Assembly: GCF_013870525.1 (NCBI RefSeq)
Contig: NZ_JACBXD010000029.1
Coordinates: forward strand, 23,160 to 87,159
Direction of reading: 5' to 3'
From: Amycolatopsis pittospori
Lineage (GTDB): Bacteria > Actinomycetota > Actinomycetes > Mycobacteriales > Pseudonocardiaceae
Length of the DNA: 64,000 nt
Under the pieces are notes generated by a model. The model saw nothing but the letters and a program-made list of their open reading frames with translations. It was not told where the DNA came from and searched no databases. Positions 16,383 to 24,903 of this stretch are shown one piece after another. A program made the translations under genes and the position numbers. Each line of letters starts with the position of its first letter. Within the stretch, counting starts at the first letter, position 1.

Positions 16383-17414
16383 CTACGCGAAGGCGATCCA
16401 CCGGTTCAGCAGGTCGGCGGCGGCGCCCGAGTCGACAGCGGAGGCCGCCCGCGCCAGACCGGCCGCGAGGTCTTCTTCCAGCGATCCCGAGAAGCCGGTG
16501 AAAGCGGCCAGCGCGGCCGCCGAGTTGAGCAGTACCGCGTCCCGGACCGGACCGGTCTTCCCAGCCATCATCTGCCGGAACACCTCGGCGTTGTGCGCCG
16601 CGTCGCCACCGCGAAGGTCCTCCGCGGTCGCTCGCGGGACACCCACCGACAAGGGATCGAAGCTGCGCTCGGTGATCTCGCCGCCGGAGACCACCCAGAC
16701 CGAACTGGTCGTCGTGGTGGTGATCTCGTCGAGCCCGTCGTCGCCGCGGACCAGCAGCACGGTCATGCCGCGTCGCGCGAAGACCTCGGCGAGGACGCGG
16801 GTCTTGTCCTCGTAGGCGCAGCCGATCAGGGAACTGCGCGGCTGCGCGGGGTTGGTCAGCGGGCCGAGCAGGTTGAACGTCGTCGGCACGCCGAGTTCAC
16901 CGCGGGTCGGGCCGGCGTGGCGCAGGGCGGGGTGGAACTTCGGCGCGAAGCAGAAGCCGATCCCCAGCTCGTTCACGCTGCGCTGGACCGTCTCGGGCGG
17001 CAGGTCGATGGTGACGCCCAGTTCCTCCAGCACGTCGGCCGCGCCGGACTTCGACGACGCGCTCCGGTTGCCGTGCTTGGCCACCGGGGCGCCGGCCGCG
17101 GCCGTCACCACCGTGGCCATGGTGGAGATGTTGACCGAGTTGGACCGGTCGCCGCCGGTGCCGACGATGTCGACCGACGGCCTGTCGATCGTCACGCGTT
17201 TGGCGTGCGCCAGCATGGCGTCGGCCATCCCGGAGATCTCCGCCGGTGTCTCGCCCTTCGCTCGCAGCGCGACGGCGAATCCGGCGATCTGGGAGGGCGT
17301 CGCCGCCCCGCTCATGATCTGGTCCATCGCCCACGCGGTGTCCTCGGCGGACAGGTCCGCGCGCGCGATGAGCTGGTTGAGCAGGGACGGCCAGGTCTTA
17401 GTGGCCGCGCTCAT
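16383..17414 (-). CDS. trpD: Anthranilate phosphoribosyltransferase
   Basis: TrpD attaches the phosphoribosyl group of PRPP to anthranilate, the second step from chorismate to tryptophan. The 343-residue protein has the PRPP loop DIVGTGGDRSNSVNISTMA and KHGNRSASSKSGAADVLEEL, plus FLFAPK-like FCFAPKFHPALRHAGPTRGE. An N-terminal helical domain (SAEDTAWAMDQIMSGAATPS) is normal. It is not with other trp genes but beside ctaE, as in M. tuberculosis (Rv2192c). It starts four bases after the stop of the upstream receiver-like gene. Confidence 0.95.
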   Translation of the reverse strand: MSAATKTWPSLLNQLIARADLSAEDTAWAMDQIMSGAATPSQIAGFAVALRAKGETPAEISGMADAMLAHAKRVTIDRPSVDIVGTGGDRSNSVNISTMATVVTAAAGAPVAKHGNRSASSKSGAADVLEELGVTIDLPPETVQRSVNELGIGFCFAPKFHPALRHAGPTRGELGVPTTFNLLGPLTNPAQPRSSLIGCAYEDKTRVLAEVFARRGMTVLLVRGDDGLDEITTTTTSSVWVVSGGEITERSFDPLSVGVPRATAEDLRGGDAAHNAEVFRQMMAGKTGPVRDAVLLNSAAALAAFTGFSGSLEEDLAAGLARAASAVDSGAAADLLNRWIAFA

Positions 17415-17418
17415 CGGC

Positions 17419-17829
17419 TCAGCCGTGCACGACCGGCACCCGGCGGGCGCGCAGCACGTCGGCGACCGTCTCGGCGGCGGTCAGCGGGTCGAGCGGGTGG
17501 ACCAGCACCGCGTCGGCCTGCGACCAGGTCGCCAGCCAGCGATCGTCCTTGCGCCGCACCGACACCACGATCGGCGGGCAATCCTCGATCTCGTTCTTCA
17601 GCTGGCGGGTCAGCCCGATGCCGCCGGTCGGCTGCGCCTCACCGTCCAGGATGGCCAGGTCCACATTGGCCGCGTCCATCTCGGAGAGCACCTCGGAGAT
17701 GCCGGACGCCTCGGTGTAGTCCACCCGGCCGAGGTCGGCGGCGGGCCTGCGGCCGACGGCGTTGATGATCGCCTCGCGCACCTCCGCCTTGTGGCTGAAC
17801 ACCAGGATCCGCATCGCCTGCTCGCCCAT
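17419..17829 (-). CDS. Receiver-like protein, 136 aa
   Basis: The ATG at 17829 has GGAGG eight bases upstream. The product opens MRILVFSHKAEVREAIINAV after a short lead, with VDLAILDGEAQPTGGIGLTR at the place of the phospho-acceptor Asp loop, so it resembles a response-regulator receiver fold without an output domain. The acidic pocket expected in the first loop is replaced by SHKAE, so phosphorylation is doubtful. It lies in a three-gene minus-strand group with trpD. Family membership is inferred from fold-like pattern only. Confidence 0.65.
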   Translation of the reverse strand: MGEQAMRILVFSHKAEVREAIINAVGRRPAADLGRVDYTEASGISEVLSEMDAANVDLAILDGEAQPTGGIGLTRQLKNEIEDCPPIVVSVRRKDDRWLATWSQADAVLVHPLDPLTAAETVADVLRARRVPVVHG

Positions 17830-17871
17830 GAGCGCGCCTCCGCCTCGTCTAGTCATGTCGACCCCGCGATG

Positions 17872-18306
17872 TTATCCGCCATGACCGACATCACGTGTAC
17901 CGGTCGGAGGCTGGAGCGCGTCCCAGCCCAGCGAATCCCCGCCGAGCCGCTGCGCCAGCCCCGCCATCCGCGACCTTTCCTGCGCGCAGTGCAGCGCGTC
18001 GAGGATCTGGACGCGCAGCGCGTGCGCCAGCGTGAAGCCGCCGTCCGGTCCCTGTTCCCGCAGCTCCCAGCCGTCCTGGGCGAGAATCGCTGTCGCCTCC
18101 GCCACCTTTTCGGGCGGAAGTTTCAAGTGGTGCCGCAGGATCGCCGGCGCTTCGGCGACCCAAGCGGGTGATCTCGCCAGCACCGACGAGTCCGCCTCGG
18201 CCGGGTCGAACGCCTCCGCGATGATCTCCACGCCGGGCGTGTCGGCGCCGAGACCGGGGGCTTTGGTCTTTCCGACCAGGTCACGCAGCCGATCTAGTAA
18301 ACCCAT
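17872..18306 (-). CDS. Conserved hypothetical protein, 144 aa
   Basis: A soluble protein beginning MGLLDRLRDLVGKTKAPGLG and containing SPAWVAEAPAILRHHLKLPP and ALRVQILDALHCAQERSRMA. No catalytic motif or membrane segment is visible and I do not recognise a named family. It is first in the minus-strand group with the receiver-like gene and trpD (43 bases to the next start) and divergent from ctaE, with 94 bases shared promoter space. Confidence 0.7.
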   Translation of the reverse strand: MGLLDRLRDLVGKTKAPGLGADTPGVEIIAEAFDPAEADSSVLARSPAWVAEAPAILRHHLKLPPEKVAEATAILAQDGWELREQGPDGGFTLAHALRVQILDALHCAQERSRMAGLAQRLGGDSLGWDALQPPTGTRDVGHGG

Positions 18307-18400
18307 GAGTAGCCCGGTTCCCTCTTTCGTTCAGATGTGACCCGACACGCACGCGACCCGCCGGGACCCACCCGGCGGGCCTCCCGCGTGAGAGGACATA

Positions 18401-19024
18401 ATGCGACGCGTGACAACGGCAGCTCCCACCATCAGCCAGCGGGTCCACTCGCTGAACCGGCCGAACATGGTCAGTGTCGGCACCATCGTGTGGCTGTCCA
18501 GCGAACTGATGTTCTTCGCCGGACTGTTCGCCATGTTCTTCACCGTGAAGGCGCAGAACGCGACCGGCCAGTGGCCGCCGCCCCTGCACGGTGAGCCCTT
18601 CCACCTGAACATCGCGCTGGCGATCCCGTTCACCGTGATCCTCGTGGCGTCGTCGTTCACCTGTCAGTTCGGCGTGTTCGCCGCTGAAAAGGGTGACGTG
18701 TTCGGCCTCCGCCGCTGGTACATCATCACGTTGATCATGGGCGCGATCTTCGTCGGTGGCCAGGGCTACGAGTACCTGCACCTGATCGACGAGGGCATGA
18801 CCATCCCGTCCGGCCCGTACGGAACGGTCTTCTACCTCGCGACCGGGTTCCACGGCCTGCACGTCATCGGCGGGCTCATCGCGTTCGTGTACCTGCTCAT
18901 CCGCACCAAGCTGAGCAAGTTCACCCCGGCCCAGGCCACCTCGGCGATCGTCGTGTCCTACTACTGGCACTTCGTCGACATCGTGTGGGTGGGCCTGTTC
19001 GCGGTGATCTACATCCTTCCGTGA
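18401..19024 (+). CDS. ctaE: Cytochrome c oxidase subunit III
   Basis: The 207-residue membrane protein has five hydrophobic helices, the short actinobacterial form. Signatures are GTIVWLSSELMFFAGLFAMF, the central GQGYEYLHLIDEGMT, TGFHGLHVIGGLIAFVYLL and the final SYYWHFVDIVWVGLFAVIYI. It supports proton-coupled oxygen reduction by the aa3 oxidase. The ATG at 18401 follows GAGAGGA. It starts the ctaE-qcrC-qcrA-qcrB operon of the bcc-aa3 supercomplex. Confidence 0.96.
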   Translation: MRRVTTAAPTISQRVHSLNRPNMVSVGTIVWLSSELMFFAGLFAMFFTVKAQNATGQWPPPLHGEPFHLNIALAIPFTVILVASSFTCQFGVFAAEKGDVFGLRRWYIITLIMGAIFVGGQGYEYLHLIDEGMTIPSGPYGTVFYLATGFHGLHVIGGLIAFVYLLIRTKLSKFTPAQATSAIVVSYYWHFVDIVWVGLFAVIYILP

Positions 19025-19079
19025 TCGAAGCCGCCACCACGACCTATCGGCCTGAACTGACAGCAAGGGTTGCCGCAAG

Positions 19080-19898
19080 ATGACCTCCAGCAAGGACAAC
19101 ACGGAGCGCCGCTTCCGTAAGCGGTCGAAGGCACGCAGGCGGTTCGCCGGCGCGCTGGCGCTCGGGATCGCGCTGCTGAGCGTGGGCGGGTTGTACGCCG
19201 TTTTCGCCCCGGAGCCGCAGACCGCGCAGGCGCAGGGCGAGTCCGCCCTCCTGCGCGAGGGCGAGAAGCTCTACAACAACACGTGCATCGAATGTCACGG
19301 GCCGAAGCTCGAAGGCGTCACCGACCGTGGCCCGAGCCTCGTCGGCATCGGCGACGCGGCCGTGTACTTCCAGACCTCGACCGGCCGCATGCCCGCCGTG
19401 CGCCAGGAGGCCCAGGCGCAGCGGAAGCCGCCGAAGCTGAGCGAGGCCGAGATCAACGCGCTGAGCGCCTACATCCAGGCGAACGGCGGCGGCGTCCAGC
19501 GTCCCGAGGAGAAGGGCGACGCGCTGCGCGGCAAGGACGTCGCGCGCGGCAGCGAGCTCTTCCGCCTCAACTGCGCCTCCTGCCACGGCTTCACCGGCCG
19601 CGGCGGCGCGCTCTCGTCGGGCAAGTTCGCCCCGAACCTGGACCCGGCCACGGAAGAGCAGATCTACACCGCGATGCTCTCCGGGCCGCAGAACATGCCC
19701 AAATTCTCCGAACGGCAGCTGTCGCCCGAAGAGAAGAAGGACATCATCGCGTTCGTGAAGTCCGTGAGTCACGGGAACAACTCACCCGGCGGTAACTCGC
19801 TCGGCGGTATTGGCCCGGCCTCGGAGGGCGCGATCGCGTGGATCGTCGGGATCGCCGCGCTGATCGGCGTGACGTTGTGGATTGGATCGAAGGCATGA
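19080..19898 (+). CDS. qcrC: Cytochrome bc1 complex diheme cytochrome c subunit
   Basis: The 272-residue protein has a basic N-terminus and an anchoring helix (FAGALALGIALLSVGGLYAV), then two cytochrome c domains with haem motifs CIECHGPK and CASCHGFTG, and a C-terminal membrane helix AIAWIVGIAALIGVTLWIG. This is the actinobacterial diheme c1 that replaces soluble cytochrome c and passes electrons directly to the aa3 oxidase. It overlaps qcrA by four bases (ATGA). Confidence 0.96.
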   Translation: MTSSKDNTERRFRKRSKARRRFAGALALGIALLSVGGLYAVFAPEPQTAQAQGESALLREGEKLYNNTCIECHGPKLEGVTDRGPSLVGIGDAAVYFQTSTGRMPAVRQEAQAQRKPPKLSEAEINALSAYIQANGGGVQRPEEKGDALRGKDVARGSELFRLNCASCHGFTGRGGALSSGKFAPNLDPATEEQIYTAMLSGPQNMPKFSERQLSPEEKKDIIAFVKSVSHGNNSPGGNSLGGIGPASEGAIAWIVGIAALIGVTLWIGSKA

Positions 19899-21028
19899 GC
19901 GCCGAAGGGCCGAAGCCGCCGACAGAGGCGGAGTTGGCGGATATGGATCGCGACCAGCTGGTGAAGCTGGGTACCGCGCTCGACGGTGTCGAGATCGTGG
20001 AGTACCCGAAGCCCTGGCCGGTCGAAGGGACGCGGGCGGAGAAGCGCGCCGAGCGCACCGTCGCCCTCTGGTTCGTGCTGGCCGCGCTGTCCGGTCTCGC
20101 GTTCGTCGTGCTCGTCGCGTGGCCGCACTGGTTCGAGTACAAGGAGCCGGGCACCGAGGGTTACACCAAGTACACGCTGTACACGCCGCTGCTCGGGGTC
20201 ACGCTCGGTCTCGCCGTGCTCAGCCTCGGTATCGGCGTGATCATCTACACCAAGAAGTTCATCCCGGCCGAGGTTTCGGTCCAGGAGCGCGGCGACGGCG
20301 GGTCGAAAGAGGTCGACAAGGCCACCATCCTCGCCCAGCTGGCCCACTCGGGCAGCCACAGCACCATCGCGCGCCGTTCGCTGATCAAGCGATCCGCCGG
20401 TGCCGGCGCCGGTGTGCTCGGGCTCGCCGTGGCGGCCCTGCCCGTGGCGTCCTTCATCAAGGACCCCTGGAAGGACACCGAAGGCCGCGACTCGCTGTGG
20501 CACTCGGGCTGGAAGAAGAACTTCCCGGACGAGGTCGTCTACCTGCGCCGCAACACCGGCCGCCCGCACGAGGTCTCCCTGGTCAAGGCCGAGGACCTCG
20601 ACGCCGGCGCCATGGAGACGGTGTTCCCGTTCCGCGAGAGTGAGCGCGAGGACGAGCACGCCCTGTCCGCCGCCTTCAAGCGGGTCGACAACCCGGTCAT
20701 GCTGATCCGCCTCCGCCCCACCGACGCCGCCAAGGTCGTCAAGCGGGCGAACCAGGAGGATTACAACTTCGGCGACTACTACGCGTACACGAAGATCTGC
20801 AGCCACGTCGGCTGCCCGACCTCCCTGTACGAGCAGCGGACCAACCGGATCCTCTGCCCCTGTCACCAGTCGCAGTTCGACGCGCTCCACTACGCCAAGC
20901 CGATTTTCGGTCCGGCGACGCGGCCGTTGGCCCAGCTTCCGATTACAGTGGACAAAGAGGGCTTCCTGATCGCGCGCGGAGACTTCAACGAGGCCGTCGG
21001 ACCGGCCTTTTGGGAGCGTAAGTCATGA
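19895..21028 (+). CDS. qcrA: Cytochrome bc1 complex Rieske iron-sulfur subunit
   Basis: The 377-residue protein has the three N-terminal membrane helices of actinobacterial QcrA (LWFVLAALSGLAFVVLVAWP, YTPLLGVTLGLAVLSLGIGV, then a twin-arginine-like segment ARRSLIKRSAG before GVLGLAVAALPVASF). The periplasmic Rieske domain binds its [2Fe-2S] cluster through CSHVGCP and CPCHQSQFD. It accepts electrons from menaquinol. The ATG at 19895 overlaps the qcrC stop, and its own stop overlaps the qcrB start. Confidence 0.96.
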   Translation: MSAEGPKPPTEAELADMDRDQLVKLGTALDGVEIVEYPKPWPVEGTRAEKRAERTVALWFVLAALSGLAFVVLVAWPHWFEYKEPGTEGYTKYTLYTPLLGVTLGLAVLSLGIGVIIYTKKFIPAEVSVQERGDGGSKEVDKATILAQLAHSGSHSTIARRSLIKRSAGAGAGVLGLAVAALPVASFIKDPWKDTEGRDSLWHSGWKKNFPDEVVYLRRNTGRPHEVSLVKAEDLDAGAMETVFPFRESEREDEHALSAAFKRVDNPVMLIRLRPTDAAKVVKRANQEDYNFGDYYAYTKICSHVGCPTSLYEQRTNRILCPCHQSQFDALHYAKPIFGPATRPLAQLPITVDKEGFLIARGDFNEAVGPAFWERKS

Positions 21029-22692
21029 GTTCACTCACCACCCCGACAAAGGGGACGAACCCGGTCGAGAAGGCCGCCGGTGCGGGTGCCAAGTGGGCCG
21101 ACGACCGGTATCACCTCGCCAAGGGCATGCGGCACCAGATCAACAAGGTGTTCCCGACCCACTGGTCGTTCCTGCTGGGCGAGATCGCGCTCTACAGCTT
21201 CATCATCCTGTTGCTGTCGGGCGTGTACCTCACGCTGTTCTTCGACCCCTCCATGGAGGAGGTCGTCTACAACGGCAGCTTCACCGGTCTGCAGGGCGTC
21301 GAGATGTCGCGGGCCTTCGCGACCACGCTGGACATCTCGTTCGACGTCCGCGGCGGTCTGTTCGTCCGCCAGCTGCACCACTGGGCCGCACTGATCTTCG
21401 TCGCCTCGATGATGGTGCACATGTTCCGGATCTTCTTCACCGGCGCCTTCCGGCGCCCGCGTGAGGCGAACTGGGTCATCGGTGCGCTGCTGCTGGTCCT
21501 GGGCATGTTCGAAGGCTTCTTCGGCTACTCGCTCCCGGACGACCTGCTCTCCGGTACCGGTATCCGCGCGACCCTTTCGGGCATCGTGCTCTCGGTGCCG
21601 GTCATGGGCACCTGGATCCACTGGGCGCTGTTCGGCGGGGAGTTCCCCGGCAACGAGATCATCCCGCGCCTGTACACGATCCACATCCTGCTGCTGCCGG
21701 GCATCATGCTCGCCCTCGTGGGCGCGCACCTCGCGCTGGTCTGGTACCAGAAGCACACGCAGTTCCCGGGCGTGCGCCGCAAGGAGACCAACGTCGTCGG
21801 CGTCCGGATCATGCCGGTCTTCGCGCTCAAGGGCGGCGCGTTCTTCGCGCTGGTCACCGGCGTCATCGCGCTGATGTCGGGGCTCTTCCAGATCAACCCG
21901 ATCTGGAACATCGGCCCGTACAACGCGGCGCAGGTCTCGGCGGGTTCACAGCCCGACTGGTACATGGCCTGGGCCGACGGCATGCTGCGGATCTGGCCGG
22001 CCTGGGAGCTCTATCTCGGGAACTACACGGTCCCCGCGGTGTTCTTCCCCGGTGCGGTCGGGATGCCACTGCTGATCGGGTTGCTGGTGATGTACCCCTG
22101 GATCGAGCGAAAGCTGTCCAAGGACACGGCGCACCACAACCTGCTGCAGCGTCCGCGCGACGTCCCGGTCCGGACTTCGCTCGGCATCATGGCCCTGACG
22201 TTCTTCGCGGTCATCATGCTGTCGGGCTTCAACGACATCATCGCGTTCGCCTTCGACATCTCGCTGAACGCGACGACGTGGGCGGGCCGGATCGGTGTGC
22301 TGCTGCTGCCGCCGATCGCGTACTACATCACCTACCGGATCTGCCTGGGTCTCCAGCGGGCCGACCGCGAGGTGCTGGAGCACGGTGTCGAAACCGGCAT
22401 CATCAAGCGCCTGCCGCACGGTGAGTTCATCGAGATCCACCAGCCGCTCGGCCCGGTGGACGACCACGGTCACCCGCTGCCGCTCGAGTACCAGGGCGCG
22501 TCGGTCCCGAAGAAGATGAACAAGCTCGGTTCGGCCGGTCACGCCGTCGCGGGTTCGACCTGGTCCCCGGACCCGGTCGAGGAGACGATCGCGCTGGAGC
22601 GCGCCCGGTCCAACGGGCACGGCAACGGCAAGGTCGACGACATCGGCGGCGAGCCCTCGCAGGAGCGCAAGGAGATCACCTCCGGGCACTAG
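21025..22692 (+). CDS. qcrB: Cytochrome bc1 complex cytochrome b subunit
   Basis: The 555-residue multi-helix protein carries the two b haems and the quinol sites. FPTHWSFLLGEIALYSFIIL, FVRQLHHWAALIFVASMMVH (haem His pair), GYSLPDDLLSG and PWIERKLSKDTAHHN are typical. The hydrophilic C-terminal extension of about 130 residues (QPLGPVDDHGHPLPLEYQGA) is characteristic of actinobacterial QcrB. In mycobacteria this subunit is the target of imidazopyridine inhibitors. It ends the operon; a family A hairpin follows after 12 bases. Confidence 0.96.
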   Translation: MSSLTTPTKGTNPVEKAAGAGAKWADDRYHLAKGMRHQINKVFPTHWSFLLGEIALYSFIILLLSGVYLTLFFDPSMEEVVYNGSFTGLQGVEMSRAFATTLDISFDVRGGLFVRQLHHWAALIFVASMMVHMFRIFFTGAFRRPREANWVIGALLLVLGMFEGFFGYSLPDDLLSGTGIRATLSGIVLSVPVMGTWIHWALFGGEFPGNEIIPRLYTIHILLLPGIMLALVGAHLALVWYQKHTQFPGVRRKETNVVGVRIMPVFALKGGAFFALVTGVIALMSGLFQINPIWNIGPYNAAQVSAGSQPDWYMAWADGMLRIWPAWELYLGNYTVPAVFFPGAVGMPLLIGLLVMYPWIERKLSKDTAHHNLLQRPRDVPVRTSLGIMALTFFAVIMLSGFNDIIAFAFDISLNATTWAGRIGVLLLPPIAYYITYRICLGLQRADREVLEHGVETGIIKRLPHGEFIEIHQPLGPVDDHGHPLPLEYQGASVPKKMNKLGSAGHAVAGSTWSPDPVEETIALERARSNGHGNGKVDDIGGEPSQERKEITSGH

Positions 22693-22704
22693 CTCGTCAG
22701 AAGT

Positions 22705-22755
22705 ACGTGAAGGCCCCCTTGCTTGCGCTAGACGCGAGCAAGGGGGCCTTCACGT
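22705..22755. repeat. Family A-like hairpin repeat, copy 4
   Basis: Twenty-three-base arms (ACGTGAAGGCCCCCTTGCTT onward) with a single G-U pair around CTAGA. It keeps the GTGAAGGCC core of family A but has CCCCTTGC in place of TCCTTGAGG. It stands between the convergent qcrB and RAM-domain genes and may terminate both. Confidence 0.72.
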
Positions 22756-22764
22756 GCTTCCAGG

Positions 22765-23049
22765 TCAGGCGCCTTCGACGCCGATGTCGAACGCGGACTC
22801 GCTGTCCGCCTTCGAGTACGAGCGGAACGCGATATGCGTGACCGTGCTCAGCACACCGGGGACCTTGCCGATCTTCGCCGGGATCAGGTCCGCGAGGTCC
22901 TCGTGAGCCGCGACCCGGACCGAGGCGATCAGGTCGACGTCGCCCGCGCAGGAGTAGACCTCTCGGACGCCTTCGATGTCCGCGATCGCCTGTGCCGCTT
23001 CGGGGATCGCATCGGCCTCGACCTGGATCAGCACGATCGCGGTGATCAC
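22765..23049 (-). CDS. Lrp/AsnC-type RAM-domain protein
   Basis: The 94-residue protein consists only of the ligand-sensing RAM domain of Lrp/AsnC regulators (MITAIVLIQVEADAIPEAAQ, VREVYSCAGDVDLIASVRVA, IAFRSYSK), without a DNA-binding part. Such stand-alone domains bind amino acids or assemble with full-length Lrp proteins. The GTG start follows GGAGG at eight bases. It lies 39 bases downstream of the nuclease gene on the same strand. Confidence 0.85.
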   Translation of the reverse strand: MITAIVLIQVEADAIPEAAQAIADIEGVREVYSCAGDVDLIASVRVAAHEDLADLIPAKIGKVPGVLSTVTHIAFRSYSKADSESAFDIGVEGA

Positions 23050-23088
23050 TACAGCGCCTCCTACATACGGGAATCCGGTGCCGCGATC

Positions 23089-24807
23089 CTAGCCCGCCAC
23101 TCGTTCCAACGCCGTCGCACTCGCCGCCAGGTCCAGCCACTCCTGCCAGCCACCGGAGACGGCCGCCTCCGCCCAGGGGTGGGTGGTGCGCACCAGCCGG
23201 ACGCCGGGGCGGGTCAGCCAGCGCAGCAGGATGCGGACCTCGTCCGAGATCGCGCCGAACAGCGGGCCGGGACCGGGGATCACCGTCTCCGCCGAAGCCA
23301 CCAGCATCTCCACGACCGGCATCGGCGGCACCCCGCGCCGCGCGACGCCCGCCGACGCGAGCCTGCCGTACCGGATCACCGCCAGTTCCCAGCCGCCGTT
23401 GCCGTCGGGTCCGGCGGCGATGAGCTCGGGGATGCCCGCCAGCGCGGACTGCCGGTGCGCCCGGCCGACCGCGCGGATCAGCCCGGCGAGCTGGTCGCGG
23501 TGCTGGGCGGCCTGTTCGAAATGCTCCGCCGAGGCGAGCCGGGCCAGTTGATCGGCGGCCGCCCGCAGCGGACGGCCGTCCGTGCCGGCGATCAGTCCGG
23601 ACACGGCCAGCACGCCGGGCCGGTACGCCTCGACCGTCTGCAGTCCCGCGCACGGCGCCCCGCAACGTCCCAGCTCGGCGAGAACGCAGGGTTTGCCGTT
23701 CGGCTCCGTCGCCGAGATGCGCTGGGTGCACGTCCGCAGCCCGGAGGCGCCGGCGAGGGTGTCCGCGGCGGACCGGGCGTCGGTCTGGCTGCGAAACGGC
23801 CCCAGCATCCCGTCTCGCGGCATGCGGACCACGGACAGACGGGGGAAGGCCTCCTCGGTCAGTGCGACCCACCAGGCGTGGCGTGGGTTCTTGGAACGGC
23901 GGTTGTACATCGGGCGATGCGCGGCGATCAGCCGCAACTCCCGGATCGCGGCCTCCAGCGCGTGCGAGCACTCGACCGCGTCGACCCGTTCCGCGAGCGC
24001 GACCATCTCGCGGATCCGGCCGCGGCTCTCCGAGCCGGTGAAGTACTGCCGGACCCGGCGGCGCAGGTCGGACGACGTCCCGACGTAGAGCACCTCGTCG
24101 CTCGGGCCGCGGAACAGGTACACGCCGGGCCTCGACGGGAGATGTTCGGCGAGAGAACGTTTGCGCCGCTGGGCCGGGGTGACCTCGGGCAGGTAGTCCA
24201 GTAGTTCTTCGAGGGTGTGGACACCGAGGTTGCCGACGCGCTCCAACAGCGCGTGCAGGACGTCCACAGTGGCCCGGGCGTCCGCCAGGGCGCGGTGATT
24301 GGGCGTTGTCCTGGCCCCGAACAGCGCGGCCAGCGCGGAGAGCCGGTAGCTGGGCGTCTCGTCCCGGGAGATGACCCGGCGGGCGAGCCGGACCGTGCAG
24401 ACGACGGCCGTCTTCGGCCAGTGGTAGCCGTGGCCCTCGCAGGCCGCGCGCATGAACCCGGTGTCGAAGGGGGCGTTGTGCGCCACCAGCACGCATCCGG
24501 AGATGAACTCGAGGAAAGCGGGCAGCACGCGCTCGATGCGGGGAGCGTCGTAGACCATCGCGCTGGTGATGCCGGTGAGCTCGACGATCTGCGGCGGAAT
24601 CGGCATCCCCGGGTTGACGAACGTGCCGAATTCGCCGACGACCTCGCCCGCCCGGACCTTGACCGCGCCTATCTCGGTGATCCCGTCCGGCCCGGGTTTC
24701 GTCCCCGTGGTCTCCAGGTCGAAAACGACGAAAGTGGTGTCCCGCAAGGGTGTTCCGAGTTCGTCGAAGGCGAGTTGTGCCGCCCCCGGCCGCCGTCCGG
24801 TGTCCAT
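23089..24807 (-). CDS. DEDDh exonuclease fused to GIY-YIG (UvrC-like) nuclease
   Basis: The 572-residue fusion has an N-terminal DEDDh 3'-5' exonuclease of the Pol III epsilon type: VVFDLETTGTKPGPDGITEI (first D-x-E), VAHNAPFDTGFMRAACEGHG and HRALADARATVDVLHALLE (His and last Asp). From about residue 215 it carries a GIY-YIG domain, RPGVYLFRGPSDEVLYVGTS followed by the Arg in LRRRVRQYFTGSE. The rest resembles UvrC-like Cho proteins, with a cysteine cluster CVLAELGRCGAPCAGLQ. It probably acts in DNA repair. The same fusion occurs at Rv2191 in M. tuberculosis. Confidence 0.9.
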   Translation of the reverse strand: MDTGRRPGAAQLAFDELGTPLRDTTFVVFDLETTGTKPGPDGITEIGAVKVRAGEVVGEFGTFVNPGMPIPPQIVELTGITSAMVYDAPRIERVLPAFLEFISGCVLVAHNAPFDTGFMRAACEGHGYHWPKTAVVCTVRLARRVISRDETPSYRLSALAALFGARTTPNHRALADARATVDVLHALLERVGNLGVHTLEELLDYLPEVTPAQRRKRSLAEHLPSRPGVYLFRGPSDEVLYVGTSSDLRRRVRQYFTGSESRGRIREMVALAERVDAVECSHALEAAIRELRLIAAHRPMYNRRSKNPRHAWWVALTEEAFPRLSVVRMPRDGMLGPFRSQTDARSAADTLAGASGLRTCTQRISATEPNGKPCVLAELGRCGAPCAGLQTVEAYRPGVLAVSGLIAGTDGRPLRAAADQLARLASAEHFEQAAQHRDQLAGLIRAVGRAHRQSALAGIPELIAAGPDGNGGWELAVIRYGRLASAGVARRGVPPMPVVEMLVASAETVIPGPGPLFGAISDEVRILLRWLTRPGVRLVRTTHPWAEAAVSGGWQEWLDLAASATALERVAG

Positions 24808-24903
24808 GATCGGGCACAGTAGGGGTGGGCACCGACAATCTCACGATCCGCGCACGGTGTCCCATCGAGCGCGCCCCGAGCCCGTGGGGCCTACGCTGGA
24901 GCG

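Noticed and set aside
16383..17414. trpD as part of a tryptophan operon
   Set aside because: Its neighbours are a receiver-like gene and an unknown gene; isolation beside ctaE is also seen in mycobacteria.
22697..24865. A 722-codon minus-strand frame overlapping the exonuclease fusion
   Set aside because: Out-of-frame Arg/Gly-rich shadow of the DEDDh-GIY-YIG gene.
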